64,000 nt of DNA from Roseibium album (GTDB taxonomy: Bacteria > Pseudomonadota > Alphaproteobacteria > Rhizobiales > Stappiaceae), in assembly GCA_001404055.1 (NCBI GenBank), contig CXTY01000008.1, positions 59,680 through 123,679 of the forward strand, given 5' to 3'. Made by a program: the position numbers and the translations under genes. Below the pieces are notes generated by a model. The model had not been told where the DNA came from. It saw only the letters and a list, made by a program, of their open reading frames with translations, and ran no database searches. Below, in pieces: positions 54,153-63,384 of this stretch; position 1 is the first letter of the stretch, and each line of letters starts with the position of its first letter.

Positions 54153-54190
54153 AGACCGGCAGGCCTCCTGTCGGTCTTTCTTTGTCTTTT
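54153..54190 (+). terminator. intrinsic terminator of the chemoreceptor gene
   Basis: An 11-bp stem AGACCGGCAGG/CCTGTCGGTCT (one G-U) with a CCT loop, followed by TTTCTTTGTCTTTT. Begins 28 bp after the stop codon. Confidence 0.85.
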
Positions 54191-54284
54191 GTCCGTTTTC
54201 CCTCCTCACGACTTGACCTGATGTCGCATGAGTGCAATGTGCCGCTCCTTAGAAGCCACGTGGCCCTTTGAAACGCGGCACAAT

Positions 54285-56183
54285 ATGGTCGATAATCCAG
54301 TCCTGTTTGGGATTCAGCACAACCTGATGTCTGACTGCGCATTAAAACCCGGGACAATACTGCTTCTGGATATCCTGAAGCAGCAATCTGCGCTTTTGTT
54401 CGAAAACCCGCGTGACATCGTTACCTGTACGAAGTTGGAAGACGTTGCCGCCTGTCTTGCCAGATTGGAAGAAGCGCAGGCCGATGGACTTTTTGCAGCA
54501 GGTTATCTGGCCTATGAGCTGGGTTTTGCGTTTGAGGAAAAACTGAAAAATCGTTTCGAGGAGACCGGTGAACCGCTGCTTTGGTTTGGTCTTTACGATC
54601 GCCCTCAATCAATTGGACTGGCTGAGGCAAAGGCTCTTTTGGCGGATGCCGCAGCCGAAAACGCGATCAATGTAAGCAAGCCGGAATTCGACATGGACCG
54701 GGCAGCTTACGACGAGGCTTTTGAGCGTAGTCAGGACCATCTTGCCAAAGGTGATATCTATCAGGTCAATCTGACAATGCGGGCGCGGTCCCAATATCAA
54801 GGATCATCGGAACAGCTGTTCCTGGATCTCATGCGGCGTCAGCCAGTGGAGTTCGCCGCCTTTATCCGTATGAACGATCAGACTGTGTTGTCCTTGTCGC
54901 CGGAACTTTTTCTCGAGCGCCAGGGTCAGCGGCTCAGAACAAGGCCGATGAAGGGCACCGCTCCGCGCGGCCGTTATCCATCTGAAGATGGCAGAATTGA
55001 ACGGGAGCTTGCAAACGATCCCAAGCAGCGGTCAGAAAACACCATGATCGTTGATCTGATGCGCAATGACTTGTCGCGCATTGCAGACCCTGGGTCTGTT
55101 CGGGTGACGAAACTCTGCGATGTGGAACGTTATCAAAGCCTGCACCAGATGACATCGACTGTGGAAGCTCGTGTGCCAGAAACAATTGGTTTTGCAAATG
55201 TGATCGAGCACCTGTTTCCCTGCGGCTCAATCACAGGGGCACCGAAGCTGAGTGCCATGCAGATCGCACATGACCTGGAGACTGGTCCGCGCGGTGTATA
55301 TACGGGCTCTATTGGCTATCTGGCGCCTGGGGGTGATTTCCGGCTGAACGTTGCCATACGGACAATGGTGTTGCGCAACGATGGCACCATGGAAGCCGGA
55401 ACAGGCTCCGGTGTTGTGTTCGATTCTGGCGCGGGGCCCGAATACGACGAGTGCGTTTTGAAGCTTAAGTTTCTGACGGAAGAAACACCGGATTTTGATC
55501 TCATTGAGACTATGGCGTATGATCCTGGAGAAGGCTATCTGCTGTTGGATCGTCATCTGCAGCGCCTGCAGAAGTCAGCTGCGTATTTCGGCTTTCAATT
55601 CGTTGAGGACAAAATCCGCAAAGAGCTCTCGCAAAGAGCCTCAGACTTCTCGCGTGCACAACGGGTTCGTATGCTTCTGGGGGCAGATGGGGACATTTCG
55701 ATCTCGTCAACAGACCTTACGCCTGTCGACCAGAGCACGGTCTTCAATCTCGTTCTGGCGAGCGAGACGACGGCCTCCACTGATCGTTTCCTCTATCACA
55801 AAACCACCAACAGGGCGTTCTACGACGACACGCGAATGCGATATCAGGCTGAAACCGGGTGTCAGGAAGTTCTGTTTGAGAACGAACAGGGCTTTTTGAC
55901 CGAGGGCAGCTACATGACCCTGTTCATCCGGAAAAACGGCAGGTTGTTGACGCCAGCACTTGAGCACGGCGTGTTGCCAGGCACTTTCCGCGCGGGCCTT
56001 CTGGAATGCGGCGTTGCGCTTGAGGCTGATCTAACTAGGTGGGATCTTGAAGAGGCCGATGAGGTCTTTGTCGGTAACTCTGTGCGTGGTCTTGTGCGGG
56101 GACGATTGATTTCTGCCTCGCAGTCAGTATCTGAATGCGGCAGCGAGAACGAAGCACTGCACGCAAATAGGCGGGCCGGCTGA
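54285..56183 (+). CDS. PabB-PabC fusion: aminodeoxychorismate synthase I and lyase
   Basis: Bifunctional folate-pathway enzyme of about 632 residues. The N-terminal part (about 1-405) is the chorismate-binding PabB domain, with RTRPMKGTAPRG, SENTMIVDLMRNDLSRIADPG and FPCGSITGAPKLSAMQI. The C-terminal part (about 410-600) is a class IV PLP enzyme like PabC, with the Schiff-base Lys in FLYHKTTNRAFYDD and EQGFLTEGSYMTLF. Together they make p-aminobenzoate from chorismate with a PabA glutaminase encoded elsewhere. The start is uncertain: ATG 54285 or 54327. Confidence 0.9.
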   Translation: MVDNPVLFGIQHNLMSDCALKPGTILLLDILKQQSALLFENPRDIVTCTKLEDVAACLARLEEAQADGLFAAGYLAYELGFAFEEKLKNRFEETGEPLLWFGLYDRPQSIGLAEAKALLADAAAENAINVSKPEFDMDRAAYDEAFERSQDHLAKGDIYQVNLTMRARSQYQGSSEQLFLDLMRRQPVEFAAFIRMNDQTVLSLSPELFLERQGQRLRTRPMKGTAPRGRYPSEDGRIERELANDPKQRSENTMIVDLMRNDLSRIADPGSVRVTKLCDVERYQSLHQMTSTVEARVPETIGFANVIEHLFPCGSITGAPKLSAMQIAHDLETGPRGVYTGSIGYLAPGGDFRLNVAIRTMVLRNDGTMEAGTGSGVVFDSGAGPEYDECVLKLKFLTEETPDFDLIETMAYDPGEGYLLLDRHLQRLQKSAAYFGFQFVEDKIRKELSQRASDFSRAQRVRMLLGADGDISISSTDLTPVDQSTVFNLVLASETTASTDRFLYHKTTNRAFYDDTRMRYQAETGCQEVLFENEQGFLTEGSYMTLFIRKNGRLLTPALEHGVLPGTFRAGLLECGVALEADLTRWDLEEADEVFVGNSVRGLVRGRLISASQSVSECGSENEALHANRRAG

Positions 56184-56312
56184 TCCTCGTCAGCTTTTGT
56201 TGTCGCCCAGTCAACAATTTCAAGTTCAGGCCAACTCACCTTTGCCGACTGTATTTGAATGTTGATTGACACTTCCTTCCACGGCATCGACACCTCCCGC
56301 AAATTCGAAAAG

Positions 56313-56352
56313 TGTTACCTATGTCTCCGGAACGTTCTGTTACCTATGTCTC
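56313..56352. repeat. short tandem motif, possible insertion-sequence scar
   Basis: TGTTACCTATGTCTC occurs at 56313-56327 and again at 56338-56352, one unit every 25 bp. Paired motifs of this type occur at the ends of some insertion sequences. No transposase is present in the 56184-56465 gap. Confidence 0.35.
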
Positions 56353-56465
56353 AGGTCGGGCACTATCGTATCTGCGCTTCGCATTGTGATCGTCAATTTC
56401 GTACTTTTTCCGACGATTTAGGCGAGTGGGTTCTGGGCGATACGGTTGACAACGATTGACTGACC

Positions 56466-56876
56466 TCAACCAGTCTGGACCACCAATCGCGTCAGCCAAG
56501 TGCCAACAACGGCTGAGGTCCCAGTCAAGGCAGTTCCCCAAGTAATATCGACAACGGCGACAGTGAGTGACCAATGGCGCAAGGTGGCATAGTTGGTCAT
56601 GTCATAGGTTGCGTAGGCGAAAAAACCAAACATGGCCCCGTAGAGGAACGCTGTGCCAAGGCTGCCCGCCTTCAGTGCCGGGGCGACCGCAAAGATGATG
56701 ATGCCGATCACATACACCGCGTAAAACGCTACTGCGGCGCTCAAGCGTGGTTTATCAAGCAAAATGTCGCCCAAGCGGTCGTAGTAGAACGGCTTTGCAA
56801 TGCGCGAAAGCCATACAAAGTCGATCCCGAGGAAGATTGCCGCAGTAAATGCGTAAGCGATCAGATATTGGGCCAT
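56466..56876 (-). CDS. DUF2177 family membrane protein (RpoE-ChrR regulon type)
   Basis: Membrane protein of 136 residues with four helices. It begins MAQYLIAYAFTAAIFLGIDFVWLS, and has GAMFGFFAYATYDMTNYATL in the DUF2177 pattern. A relative lies in the singlet-oxygen RpoE-ChrR regulon of Rhodobacter sphaeroides. ATG 56876 is preferred over 56882 because AGGA is then 8 bases upstream. Its promoter (56903-56932) has the RpoE-type -35. Confidence 0.8.
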   Translation of the reverse strand: MAQYLIAYAFTAAIFLGIDFVWLSRIAKPFYYDRLGDILLDKPRLSAAVAFYAVYVIGIIIFAVAPALKAGSLGTAFLYGAMFGFFAYATYDMTNYATLRHWSLTVAVVDITWGTALTGTSAVVGTWLTRLVVQTG

Positions 56877-56902
56877 GGTCATCCTGATAATGAAGCTTTC
56901 CT

Positions 56903-56932
56903 GCTATACGCGCATGCCGCCGGGCCGGATCA
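56903..56932 (-). promoter_or_regulatory. RpoE (ECF11-type) promoter of the DUF2177 gene
   Basis: On the minus strand: -35 TGATCC (56932-56927), 18-bp spacer, -10 TATAGC (56908-56903). Same design as the promoters at 56983-57012 and 62433-62462. Confidence 0.78.
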
Positions 56933-56982
56933 CCCGAGTGTCGCCTTACAAGCCGACCCTGACCCCGACATACGCTTTTCGG

Positions 56983-57012
56983 TGATCCACAACGCAGCGC
57001 TCTGCGTACACA
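56983..57012 (+). promoter_or_regulatory. RpoE (ECF11-type) promoter of the FAD enzyme-DUF1365-Cfa operon
   Basis: -35 TGATCC (56983-56988), 18-bp spacer, -10 TACACA (57007-57012), about 25 bp upstream of ATG 57037. Back-to-back with the DUF2177 promoter. Confidence 0.78.
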
Positions 57013-57036
57013 GGAAAACCGCAAACGGGATACGTC

Positions 57037-58365
57037 ATGGAACCCTGCAAAATCGCTGTCATTGGCTCCGGCATCGCCGGCCTGTCGGCAGCTTGGCTGC
57101 TATCGAAGCATCATCAAGTTACAGTTTACGAGGCGGGAGACCATTTGGGTGGTCACGCCAATACGTTGGAAGTGGTCACCGCTGAGGGACCCATCGCCGT
57201 AGATACCGGTTTCATTGTCTACAACGAGCAAAACTATCCCAATCTGACTGCTCTCTATCATCATCTGGGCGTTGCAACGGATCCGACCGAGATGAGTTTT
57301 GCGTTGTCGCTGAATGACGGTGCTTATGAATACGCGGGCTCGGGGGTTGGCGGTTTCTTCGGCCAGAAGAAAAACCTGCTTAAGCCGCGTCACTGGCAAT
57401 TGCTATGCGATGTGGCGCGTTTTTTTCGTACGGCACGTCAGCGGGTCGACAGCGTTCCCGAGGGAATGACGCTGGGCGACTTTCTCGAACTTGAGAATTA
57501 TTCCCCTGCCTTTATAGAGGATCATATCATTCCCATGGGGGCAGCCATCTGGTCGACTTCCATGTGCGAAATGCTTGGGTTTTCAGCGCGCAGTTTTGTC
57601 GATTTCTATGCCAATCATGGCATGCTGCAGTTCCAGGACCGGCCCGCCTGGCGCACGGTTTCTGGCGGCAGTCAGGCTTATGTGCAAAAGCTTGCAGCCG
57701 ATGCTGGCTTCGAAGTTCAAATCAGTAACGGTGTGGAGAGCATTGTCCGCCATCCAAACTATGTACGCGTAACAGATACTCATGGCGCCGTCAGGCCGTT
57801 CGATCATGTGGTTGTCGCAACCCATGCTGACCAAGCCCTGAAGCTACTTGATGCACCTGATCCGCAGGAAGAAAGACTGCTCGGATCGTTTTCTTATCAG
57901 ACCAATCGCGCTGTCTTGCACCGCGACCCGCGCTGGATGCCGCGTCGTAGGCGGTTGTGGTCAAGCTGGAACTATCTCAAGACACAAAAGGGCCCTGAAA
58001 CGGAACTATGCGTCAGCTACTGGATGAACCGGCTGCAGGTGCTTTCGACGAGCACCGATTTCTTCCTGACGCTCAATCCCCAAAACGAGATTCACCCCAA
58101 GGCGGTGGACGCCGATATTGAGTATCAACATCCGGTCTTCGACAGGGAGGCTGTTGCGGCGCAGAAGCAGCTTTGGGCGTTGCAGGGCGCGCGCAGGACC
58201 TGGTTCTGCGGCAGTTATTTCGGCTACGGTTTCCACGAAGACGGCATTCAGAGCGGGATGGCCGTCGCCGAGGCCCTCGGCGGCGTGCGTCGTCCCTGGC
58301 AGGTCACTGATGAATCTGGCCGTATGGCCTGCATGCCCGCTATGGGCCGCGAGGCAGCGGAATGA
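57037..58365 (+). CDS. FAD-dependent amine oxidase-like oxidoreductase
   Basis: Flavoprotein of 442 residues. The N-terminal dinucleotide fold IAVIGSGIAGLSAAWLLS is followed by EAGDHLGGHANT, as in phytoene desaturase/amine oxidase enzymes. In its usual cluster with DUF1365 and cyclopropane synthase genes it is thought to act on membrane lipids. The next start overlaps its stop (ATGA). RpoE-dependent promoter just upstream. Confidence 0.87.
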   Translation: MEPCKIAVIGSGIAGLSAAWLLSKHHQVTVYEAGDHLGGHANTLEVVTAEGPIAVDTGFIVYNEQNYPNLTALYHHLGVATDPTEMSFALSLNDGAYEYAGSGVGGFFGQKKNLLKPRHWQLLCDVARFFRTARQRVDSVPEGMTLGDFLELENYSPAFIEDHIIPMGAAIWSTSMCEMLGFSARSFVDFYANHGMLQFQDRPAWRTVSGGSQAYVQKLAADAGFEVQISNGVESIVRHPNYVRVTDTHGAVRPFDHVVVATHADQALKLLDAPDPQEERLLGSFSYQTNRAVLHRDPRWMPRRRRLWSSWNYLKTQKGPETELCVSYWMNRLQVLSTSTDFFLTLNPQNEIHPKAVDADIEYQHPVFDREAVAAQKQLWALQGARRTWFCGSYFGYGFHEDGIQSGMAVAEALGGVRRPWQVTDESGRMACMPAMGREAAE

Positions 58366-59138
58366 GTGCGAACGCCCTCTATAGCGGCACGGTGGCTCAC
58401 AAGCGCATGCGACCGGTGAGCCACAGTCTACGCTATCGCGTCTTCGCGCTGCTGTTCGATTGCAGGACCCTCGAAACGTTGGGTGGAAAGCTGCGCCTGT
58501 TTTCCTATAACCGCTTCAATCTCTTCAGCCTTTATGATCGGGATCACGGAGACGGAACGCCGATCCGCGCTTATCTCGAAGCCCTTGCCACCGGCACTCC
58601 GCACGGTCGTGACGTGTGCCGTTTTGAGATGCTCTGCTATCCGAGGATCCTAGGGTACGCCTTCAATCCCCTTACCGTCTATTACGGGTTGGACTTCGAG
58701 GGACATATTCGTCTGGTGGTCTATGAGGTCAACAACACGTTTGGCCAGCGCAAGACCTATGTTCTGCCGGTCAGCGCAGACTCAAACCGAGAGGTCATTG
58801 CGCAACGCTGTGCCAAAGAGCTTTACGTGTCGCCGTTCAACGCGGTTACTGGCACCTACAGTTTCCATCTTACGCCACCAGGCACGAACCTTACGGTAGG
58901 AGTCGCGCTTCAGGATGAAGACGGCCCGCTTCTCAAGGCACATTTTCGCGGCGAAAGACAAACCTTGAACGATGCCGCGTTATTGCGCGAGCTGACGCGC
59001 ACCGGCTGGATGACGCTCAAAGTCACCCTCGGGATTCATTACGAAGCTGCGCGTCTGTGGCTGAAGGGTTTGCCACTAAAGTCGCGCCCTCCTGCTCCCA
59101 AAACACCCATAACCTTTGTCGATGGCTCCGGTAATTAA
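58362..59138 (+). CDS. DUF1365 family protein
   Basis: Protein of 258 residues beginning ALYSGTVAHKRMRPVSHSLRYRV, with the family's LCYPRILGYAFNPLTVYYGL block at about 85-105 and VSPFNAVTGTYSFHL. DUF1365 proteins are constant partners of the FAD enzyme and Cfa-like methyltransferase in the RpoE-ChrR regulon; the biochemical role is not known. Translationally coupled to the gene before and 3 bp before the next. Confidence 0.88.
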   Translation: MSANALYSGTVAHKRMRPVSHSLRYRVFALLFDCRTLETLGGKLRLFSYNRFNLFSLYDRDHGDGTPIRAYLEALATGTPHGRDVCRFEMLCYPRILGYAFNPLTVYYGLDFEGHIRLVVYEVNNTFGQRKTYVLPVSADSNREVIAQRCAKELYVSPFNAVTGTYSFHLTPPGTNLTVGVALQDEDGPLLKAHFRGERQTLNDAALLRELTRTGWMTLKVTLGIHYEAARLWLKGLPLKSRPPAPKTPITFVDGSGN

Positions 59139-59141
59139 TCC

Positions 59142-60374
59142 ATGCTTGAAAATCTGAGTGCTGAACCTGTGTCTGTGCGGCGCGGATGGATCAACCCGCT
59201 TGCATATGCCGCGCGATGGGCCGTTGGTCGGCTCTTAAGTTGGCGGCCGCAGGGATCGATTCTGATCGTGCTGCCTTCGGGTGAATGCATGCGTTTCGGA
59301 CCGGTAGGGAATGGGGCCGAGCCGGTGCTGCGGCTGAGGCGGCACCGGGTCTTCTACCGAATTATGCGCCGTGGCGCCATCGGCTTTGCTGAAGCCTATA
59401 TGGACGGAGATATCGACTGCTCTGACCTGACTGGCCTGTTCCGCTTCCTTCTGCGCAACCAGGCCGATCTGGAACGCTCAGGCCGCCTTATGCTGGCCTC
59501 CCGGCTCAAGGATCGCGTCGCCCATTGGACACGGCGCAATTCCAAGCGCGGCAGCCGTCGCAACATCACTGAGCACTACGATCTGGGCAATGATTTTTAC
59601 CGGCTGTGGCTGGACCCTAGCATGCTCTATTCGAGCGGCTACTATGCGGAAGACGTGGCCACGCTGGAAAAGGCACAGGCGGCGAAGCTCCAGAAAATTA
59701 TCGATCTGCTCCAGCTTTCAGACAGCGAGAAAATTCTGGAGATAGGCTGTGGCTGGGGGGCTTTTGCGCTCGAAGTCGCCAGACAGCACGGTGCCAGCGT
59801 CGAGGGCGTGACCCTATCGCACGAGCAGCTTGACCATGCACGCAATGCCGCAACCGACGTTGGGCTTGCCGACAAATGTACGTTCCGTCTTGAGGACTAC
59901 CGCGATATGGACGGCAGCTATGATCGGATCGTGTCGATCGAGATGATCGAGGCAGTTGGCGAGACCTATTGGCCGCAGTACTTTCGGGTGTTGAACGAAC
60001 GACTAAAGCCCGGCGGTGCAGCTGTGGTCCAGGCTATCACCATCGACGAGAGCCGTTTTGAGAACTATCGGCGCTCGGCCGATTTTATTCAGCGCTATGT
60101 TTTCCCGGGCGGCATGCTGCCAACACCGACGATGATTGAATACCAGGCGGAGAAAGCCGGCCTGCAACTCGATCATGTCGAACACTTCGGTCGATCCTAC
60201 GCGGAAACATTGCTGGAATGGAGCCGGCGTTTTGAAGCGGCATGGCCGGAAATCGCCCAGCTCGGCTTTGATGAGCATTTCCGCCGTCGCTGGCGTTACT
60301 ATCTCGCCTATTGCGAGGCGGGCTTTCGCGAAGGGTCCATCGATGTGGGGGTCTATCGGCTGCGCAAGGCTTAA
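59142..60374 (+). CDS. cyclopropane fatty acid synthase-like methyltransferase
   Basis: SAM-dependent methyltransferase of 410 residues acting on unsaturated acyl chains of membrane phospholipids. An N-terminal lipid-binding region (about 1-140) precedes the Rossmann domain: NITEHYDLGNDFYRLWLDP, SAM motif ILEIGCGWGAFA and SIEMIEAVGE. Either a true Cfa (cyclopropane) or a UfaM-like enzyme (methylation leading to furan fatty acids) is possible; the cluster resembles the Rhodobacter locus that includes the latter. RpoE-controlled as third gene of the operon. Confidence 0.88.
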   Translation: MLENLSAEPVSVRRGWINPLAYAARWAVGRLLSWRPQGSILIVLPSGECMRFGPVGNGAEPVLRLRRHRVFYRIMRRGAIGFAEAYMDGDIDCSDLTGLFRFLLRNQADLERSGRLMLASRLKDRVAHWTRRNSKRGSRRNITEHYDLGNDFYRLWLDPSMLYSSGYYAEDVATLEKAQAAKLQKIIDLLQLSDSEKILEIGCGWGAFALEVARQHGASVEGVTLSHEQLDHARNAATDVGLADKCTFRLEDYRDMDGSYDRIVSIEMIEAVGETYWPQYFRVLNERLKPGGAAVVQAITIDESRFENYRRSADFIQRYVFPGGMLPTPTMIEYQAEKAGLQLDHVEHFGRSYAETLLEWSRRFEAAWPEIAQLGFDEHFRRRWRYYLAYCEAGFREGSIDVGVYRLRKA

Positions 60375-60391
60375 TCGTGTTTGTGATGCGC

Positions 60392-61156
60392 TCAGGTCTT
60401 GCCGCGCATAACAATCTTCCGGACCAACCAAAAATACAACCCGAGAGGCATCAGCTGCATCAACTTCATGACCATGATGAACCCGCGTGGGAACGCGATT
60501 TCGAATCGGCGGCGTTTCAACCCCTCCAGGATCTGCTTCGCGGCTTCCTCGGCGCTGACAATGGACGGCATGGGAAACGGGTTGTTCTGCGTCATCGGCG
60601 TGTCCACGAAACCCGGATTGATCACTGAGATTGTTATTCCATGAGGTTCCAGTTCCAACCGCAGGATTTCAGCGAGATTATTCAAAGCTGCCTTTGTCGG
60701 CCCATATGCGATGGAACGGGGCAGTCCGCGGTAACCGGCAACAGAGGCAACGATGGCGATATGTCCCCGGCGACGTTCAATCATGGGCGGGATCAACGCA
60801 TCAATCGCATTCATCACCCCCATGTAATTGACCTCGATCCCGGTGCGCACGGCCTCCAATTCGAGGTGTTGCGCGTCCATTAAGGCCCATGCTCCGGCAT
60901 TGAGCACTGCCAGATCGATGGGTCCGGCGGTCACCTCAATCGTCTTTACGCAGTCCGAAACCGCCTCCGTATCCGTCACGTCGAGTGGAAACGAGGCGAT
61001 AGCGCGGCTTCGCTCGGACAAGGCTTCGAGTTTATTGACCGAACGCGCTGATATGACGACATGATCGGCCGCCCCGTCCATTAGCTTTGCCAGCTCCTGA
61101 CCGATGCCGGAACTTGCACCGGTGATCCAGACTGTTTTCCAGCCTCTTTCCGTCAC
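60392..61156 (-). CDS. short-chain dehydrogenase/reductase
   Basis: NAD(P)-dependent oxidoreductase of 254 residues. Cofactor motif TGASSGIGQELA, NAG motif LNAGAW, catalytic Ser (VASVAGYRGLP) and Tyr-x3-Lys (AYGPTKAAL) are present. The C-terminus is hydrophobic (MKLMQLMPLGLYFWLV), so it may sit at the membrane. GTG 61156 begins 4 bp after the ChrR stop, so it is third in the rpoE-chrR-sdr operon. Confidence 0.85.
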   Translation of the reverse strand: MTERGWKTVWITGASSGIGQELAKLMDGAADHVVISARSVNKLEALSERSRAIASFPLDVTDTEAVSDCVKTIEVTAGPIDLAVLNAGAWALMDAQHLELEAVRTGIEVNYMGVMNAIDALIPPMIERRRGHIAIVASVAGYRGLPRSIAYGPTKAALNNLAEILRLELEPHGITISVINPGFVDTPMTQNNPFPMPSIVSAEEAAKQILEGLKRRRFEIAFPRGFIMVMKLMQLMPLGLYFWLVRKIVMRGKT

Positions 61157-61160
61157 CGGC

Positions 61161-61811
61161 TTAGATCCTGACCAATGGCTGCAACAGGCGACTGAAAAAA
61201 CCCTTGAAGCGGGTTTGAGCTTCTGTCGCGACGACACAGATGCAAGGCTCGTCCGGTTCGACACGAGGCTGGTGTTCTACGTGTTCGTCGAGATCGGCAA
61301 TGTCGCCAGGGCCAAAGCGGCCGAGCGCGTCGCGATAGGCTCCCGACAGGATCAACGTCATTTCTGCGCCACCATGCCCGTGTTCGGGTACTGCTTTGCC
61401 TGGCCCGATATGCAGTAGATAGAGCGACGAAGGCGTATCCAGTGAAATACGGTGACGGCGGATACCTGGTGCAACCGTTGTCCAGGAAATTCCGTCGAGC
61501 CGATCGCCGATGAACCGGCGCAGCGGTATTGGCACGTCAGCAGAGCTTTCAGTGCGCTGGGAAGGACGTGCGGTCCGGAGGGGTTTAGCCGTAACGCCAG
61601 ACATGATACGGTCAAGCGCATCGGCCGCCAGCGGTGCCGGAGCTTCTGTGTCCAACAGCCCGCCGCCAATATCTTCCGCCACGCGCAGTGCCTGCCGGCA
61701 GTCTTCGCACACGGCCAGATGTGATGCGACGATCGTCGAAAAGGCATCATCCAGATCGCCGCTCGCGTAGCGCAGCAACGTGCTGTCGTCGAGGTGATGA
61801 TGAACTGTCAT
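61161..61811 (-). CDS. chrR: ChrR-type anti-sigma factor
   Basis: Zinc anti-sigma factor of 216 residues that holds RpoE inactive until singlet oxygen or organic hydroperoxide triggers its loss. The N-terminal ZAS domain has the His and CxxC zinc ligands (ASHLAVCEDCR, about 30-40). The C-terminal cupin (about 105-200) has EHGHGGAEMTLILSG metal ligands. Length and order match Rhodobacter ChrR. ATG overlaps the rpoE stop. Confidence 0.92.
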   Translation of the reverse strand: MTVHHHLDDSTLLRYASGDLDDAFSTIVASHLAVCEDCRQALRVAEDIGGGLLDTEAPAPLAADALDRIMSGVTAKPLRTARPSQRTESSADVPIPLRRFIGDRLDGISWTTVAPGIRRHRISLDTPSSLYLLHIGPGKAVPEHGHGGAEMTLILSGAYRDALGRFGPGDIADLDEHVEHQPRVEPDEPCICVVATEAQTRFKGFFSRLLQPLVRI

Positions 61812-62407
61812 TGCAATACTTCCAATCGTCCCTTCAGCTTCGCATAGGCGAGACGCATTCTTGATTTCACGGTACCGAGCGGTAACGCCAGTCTTGTGGC
61901 GATTTCACTCTGGGAAAGGTCTTGAACGAAGGCATATTCGATGATCTGCCGTTGTTCATCGGGCAGGTCCGCCACCGCGTCCGCCACACATTCCGAGCGC
62001 TGGCTGGCGAATGTTTCCGCTTCGCCATCGGCTTCCTCGGAAGCCAGCTCCAGCCCATCCAGATCCTCATAAGGCTGAGCCGAACGCCGACGCAGCCGAT
62101 CGATCCGCGCGTTACGTGCAATGGTGTAGACCCACGTGCTGACCGCGCCACGCTCGGGCGAGTACAGATGTACCTTGCGCCACACAGTCATCATCACGTC
62201 CTGGACGATATCTTCAGCCAGAGCCTGATCTGCGCCAGCCTTCAGCATCAGCGTCTTCACACGCGGACCGAAATGCAGGAACAGCTTTTTGAACGCGTCG
62301 CGATCTCCGTGATCCGCGACTTTGGCCATGAGCATTTGATGGTCTTCAATAGAGACGCCGGGCACTGAATCGTCCAGAATTTGTGTCGCTTGAGAGGCCG
62401 ATCGCAT
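61808..62407 (-). CDS. rpoE: ECF sigma factor RpoE (ECF11 type)
   Basis: Sigma factor of 199 residues. Region 2 (about 30-100) has EDIVQDVMMTVWRKVHLY and TIARNARIDRLRRR; region 4 (about 135-195) has LPDEQRQIIEYAFVQDLSQ and LPLGTVKSRMRLAYAKL. It directs RNA polymerase to the TGATCC-type promoters nearby, including its own at 62433-62462. Coupled to its anti-sigma ChrR by a 4-bp overlap. Confidence 0.93.
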   Translation of the reverse strand: MRSASQATQILDDSVPGVSIEDHQMLMAKVADHGDRDAFKKLFLHFGPRVKTLMLKAGADQALAEDIVQDVMMTVWRKVHLYSPERGAVSTWVYTIARNARIDRLRRRSAQPYEDLDGLELASEEADGEAETFASQRSECVADAVADLPDEQRQIIEYAFVQDLSQSEIATRLALPLGTVKSRMRLAYAKLKGRLEVLQ

Positions 62408-62432
62408 GTCCGCACCTTTTTTGCACTTATCT

Positions 62433-62462
62433 CAAGTACGTTCTGGATCGCGTGGCGGATCA
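62433..62462 (-). promoter_or_regulatory. RpoE autoregulatory promoter
   Basis: On the minus strand: -35 TGATCC (62462-62457), 18-bp spacer, -10 TACTTG (62438-62433), about 25 bp from the rpoE start codon. Autoregulation of rpoE-chrR is usual. Confidence 0.75.
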
Positions 62463-62675
62463 CTCAAATTGGCAATCTGAATAAAGATAGGCGTTTCCTC
62501 ATCATTTGCATAATCATTCTTGAAGGCCGGATACACATTAGCTGACCGCCCAGTTCTGCCGAACCACCACAGGCAACTGTCCGGCACGACCCCAAATAAA
62601 GATTAAATCCAATCGCTTATCTGCCGCGTAAACAGATCAACCGATCAGATGTTGATGCTGACAAGGATGTTTCCA

Positions 62676-63221
62676 ATGCGGCTCCTATTTTCCATTCTTG
62701 CGATCACCGGCACTTTGATGGTTGGCCTGTTCCCCACCTCACTGGCGATAGCCCAGCCAGACATTGGCGTTGCTGCCAAACTCGTCCCATCTGCTGAGCT
62801 TGTCGGCAAGGTTCGAATGACCTATTTCGGCTTCAAGGTGTTTGATGCAGCGCTCTATGCGCCAGATGGCAAATACACGGCAACCTCGCCCTATGCCTTG
62901 AAACTAACTTACCTGCGCAATCTAAAAGGCAAGGCAATTGCTGAAAGATCGGTCAAGGAAATACGCCGCCAAGGCTACCGCGATGAGGCAAAGCTCGCTG
63001 AATGGCTAACAGAAATGGAACGTATTTTCCCAAATGTCTCCAATGGTTCGTCCATCATTGGCGTGAGAGATTCTCGTGGCTATGCAGTATTCTACAAAAA
63101 CGGACGGCGGCTCGGCAGCATCAACGATAGCGGCTTCGCCAGACGGTTTTTCGCTATCTGGCTCGGCCGAAACACAAAAGATCCAGATTTGCGCGCAAGG
63201 CTTATCGGGAAGAGCTCTTGA
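62676..63221 (+). CDS. chalcone isomerase-like family protein, exported
   Basis: Secreted protein of 181 residues. Signal peptide RLLFSILAITGTLMVGLFP ends near LAIA. The mature part (KVRMTYFGFKVFDAALYAP and KLTYLRNLKGKAIAERS) matches the chalcone isomerase-like lipid-binding fold found in bacterial proteins near Cfa/DUF1365 genes. Likely binds fatty acids in the periplasm. ATG 62676 is chosen since AAGGA lies 8 bases upstream and the signal peptide starts there. No RpoE-type promoter was found in front of it. Confidence 0.78.
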   Translation: MRLLFSILAITGTLMVGLFPTSLAIAQPDIGVAAKLVPSAELVGKVRMTYFGFKVFDAALYAPDGKYTATSPYALKLTYLRNLKGKAIAERSVKEIRRQGYRDEAKLAEWLTEMERIFPNVSNGSSIIGVRDSRGYAVFYKNGRRLGSINDSGFARRFFAIWLGRNTKDPDLRARLIGKSS

Positions 63222-63384
63222 ACAGCCCCACCAGTGGACAGGTGCGGCACGGCAATAATGCCGTATCTGTCTCCACGCACAGAGTACTGTGTTTCATGCC
63301 GACGCTGAGCGACCTGTCGCTCGGGATAATCAAACCGATCATGAGCTGAAAGTCTGCAACTTCGGCAGCGAGATCTGCAGCCTA

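Noticed and set aside
53250..54209. 319-codon minus-strand frame opposite the chemoreceptor signalling domain
   Set aside because: Shadow of the highly conserved MCP domain; no family features on this strand.
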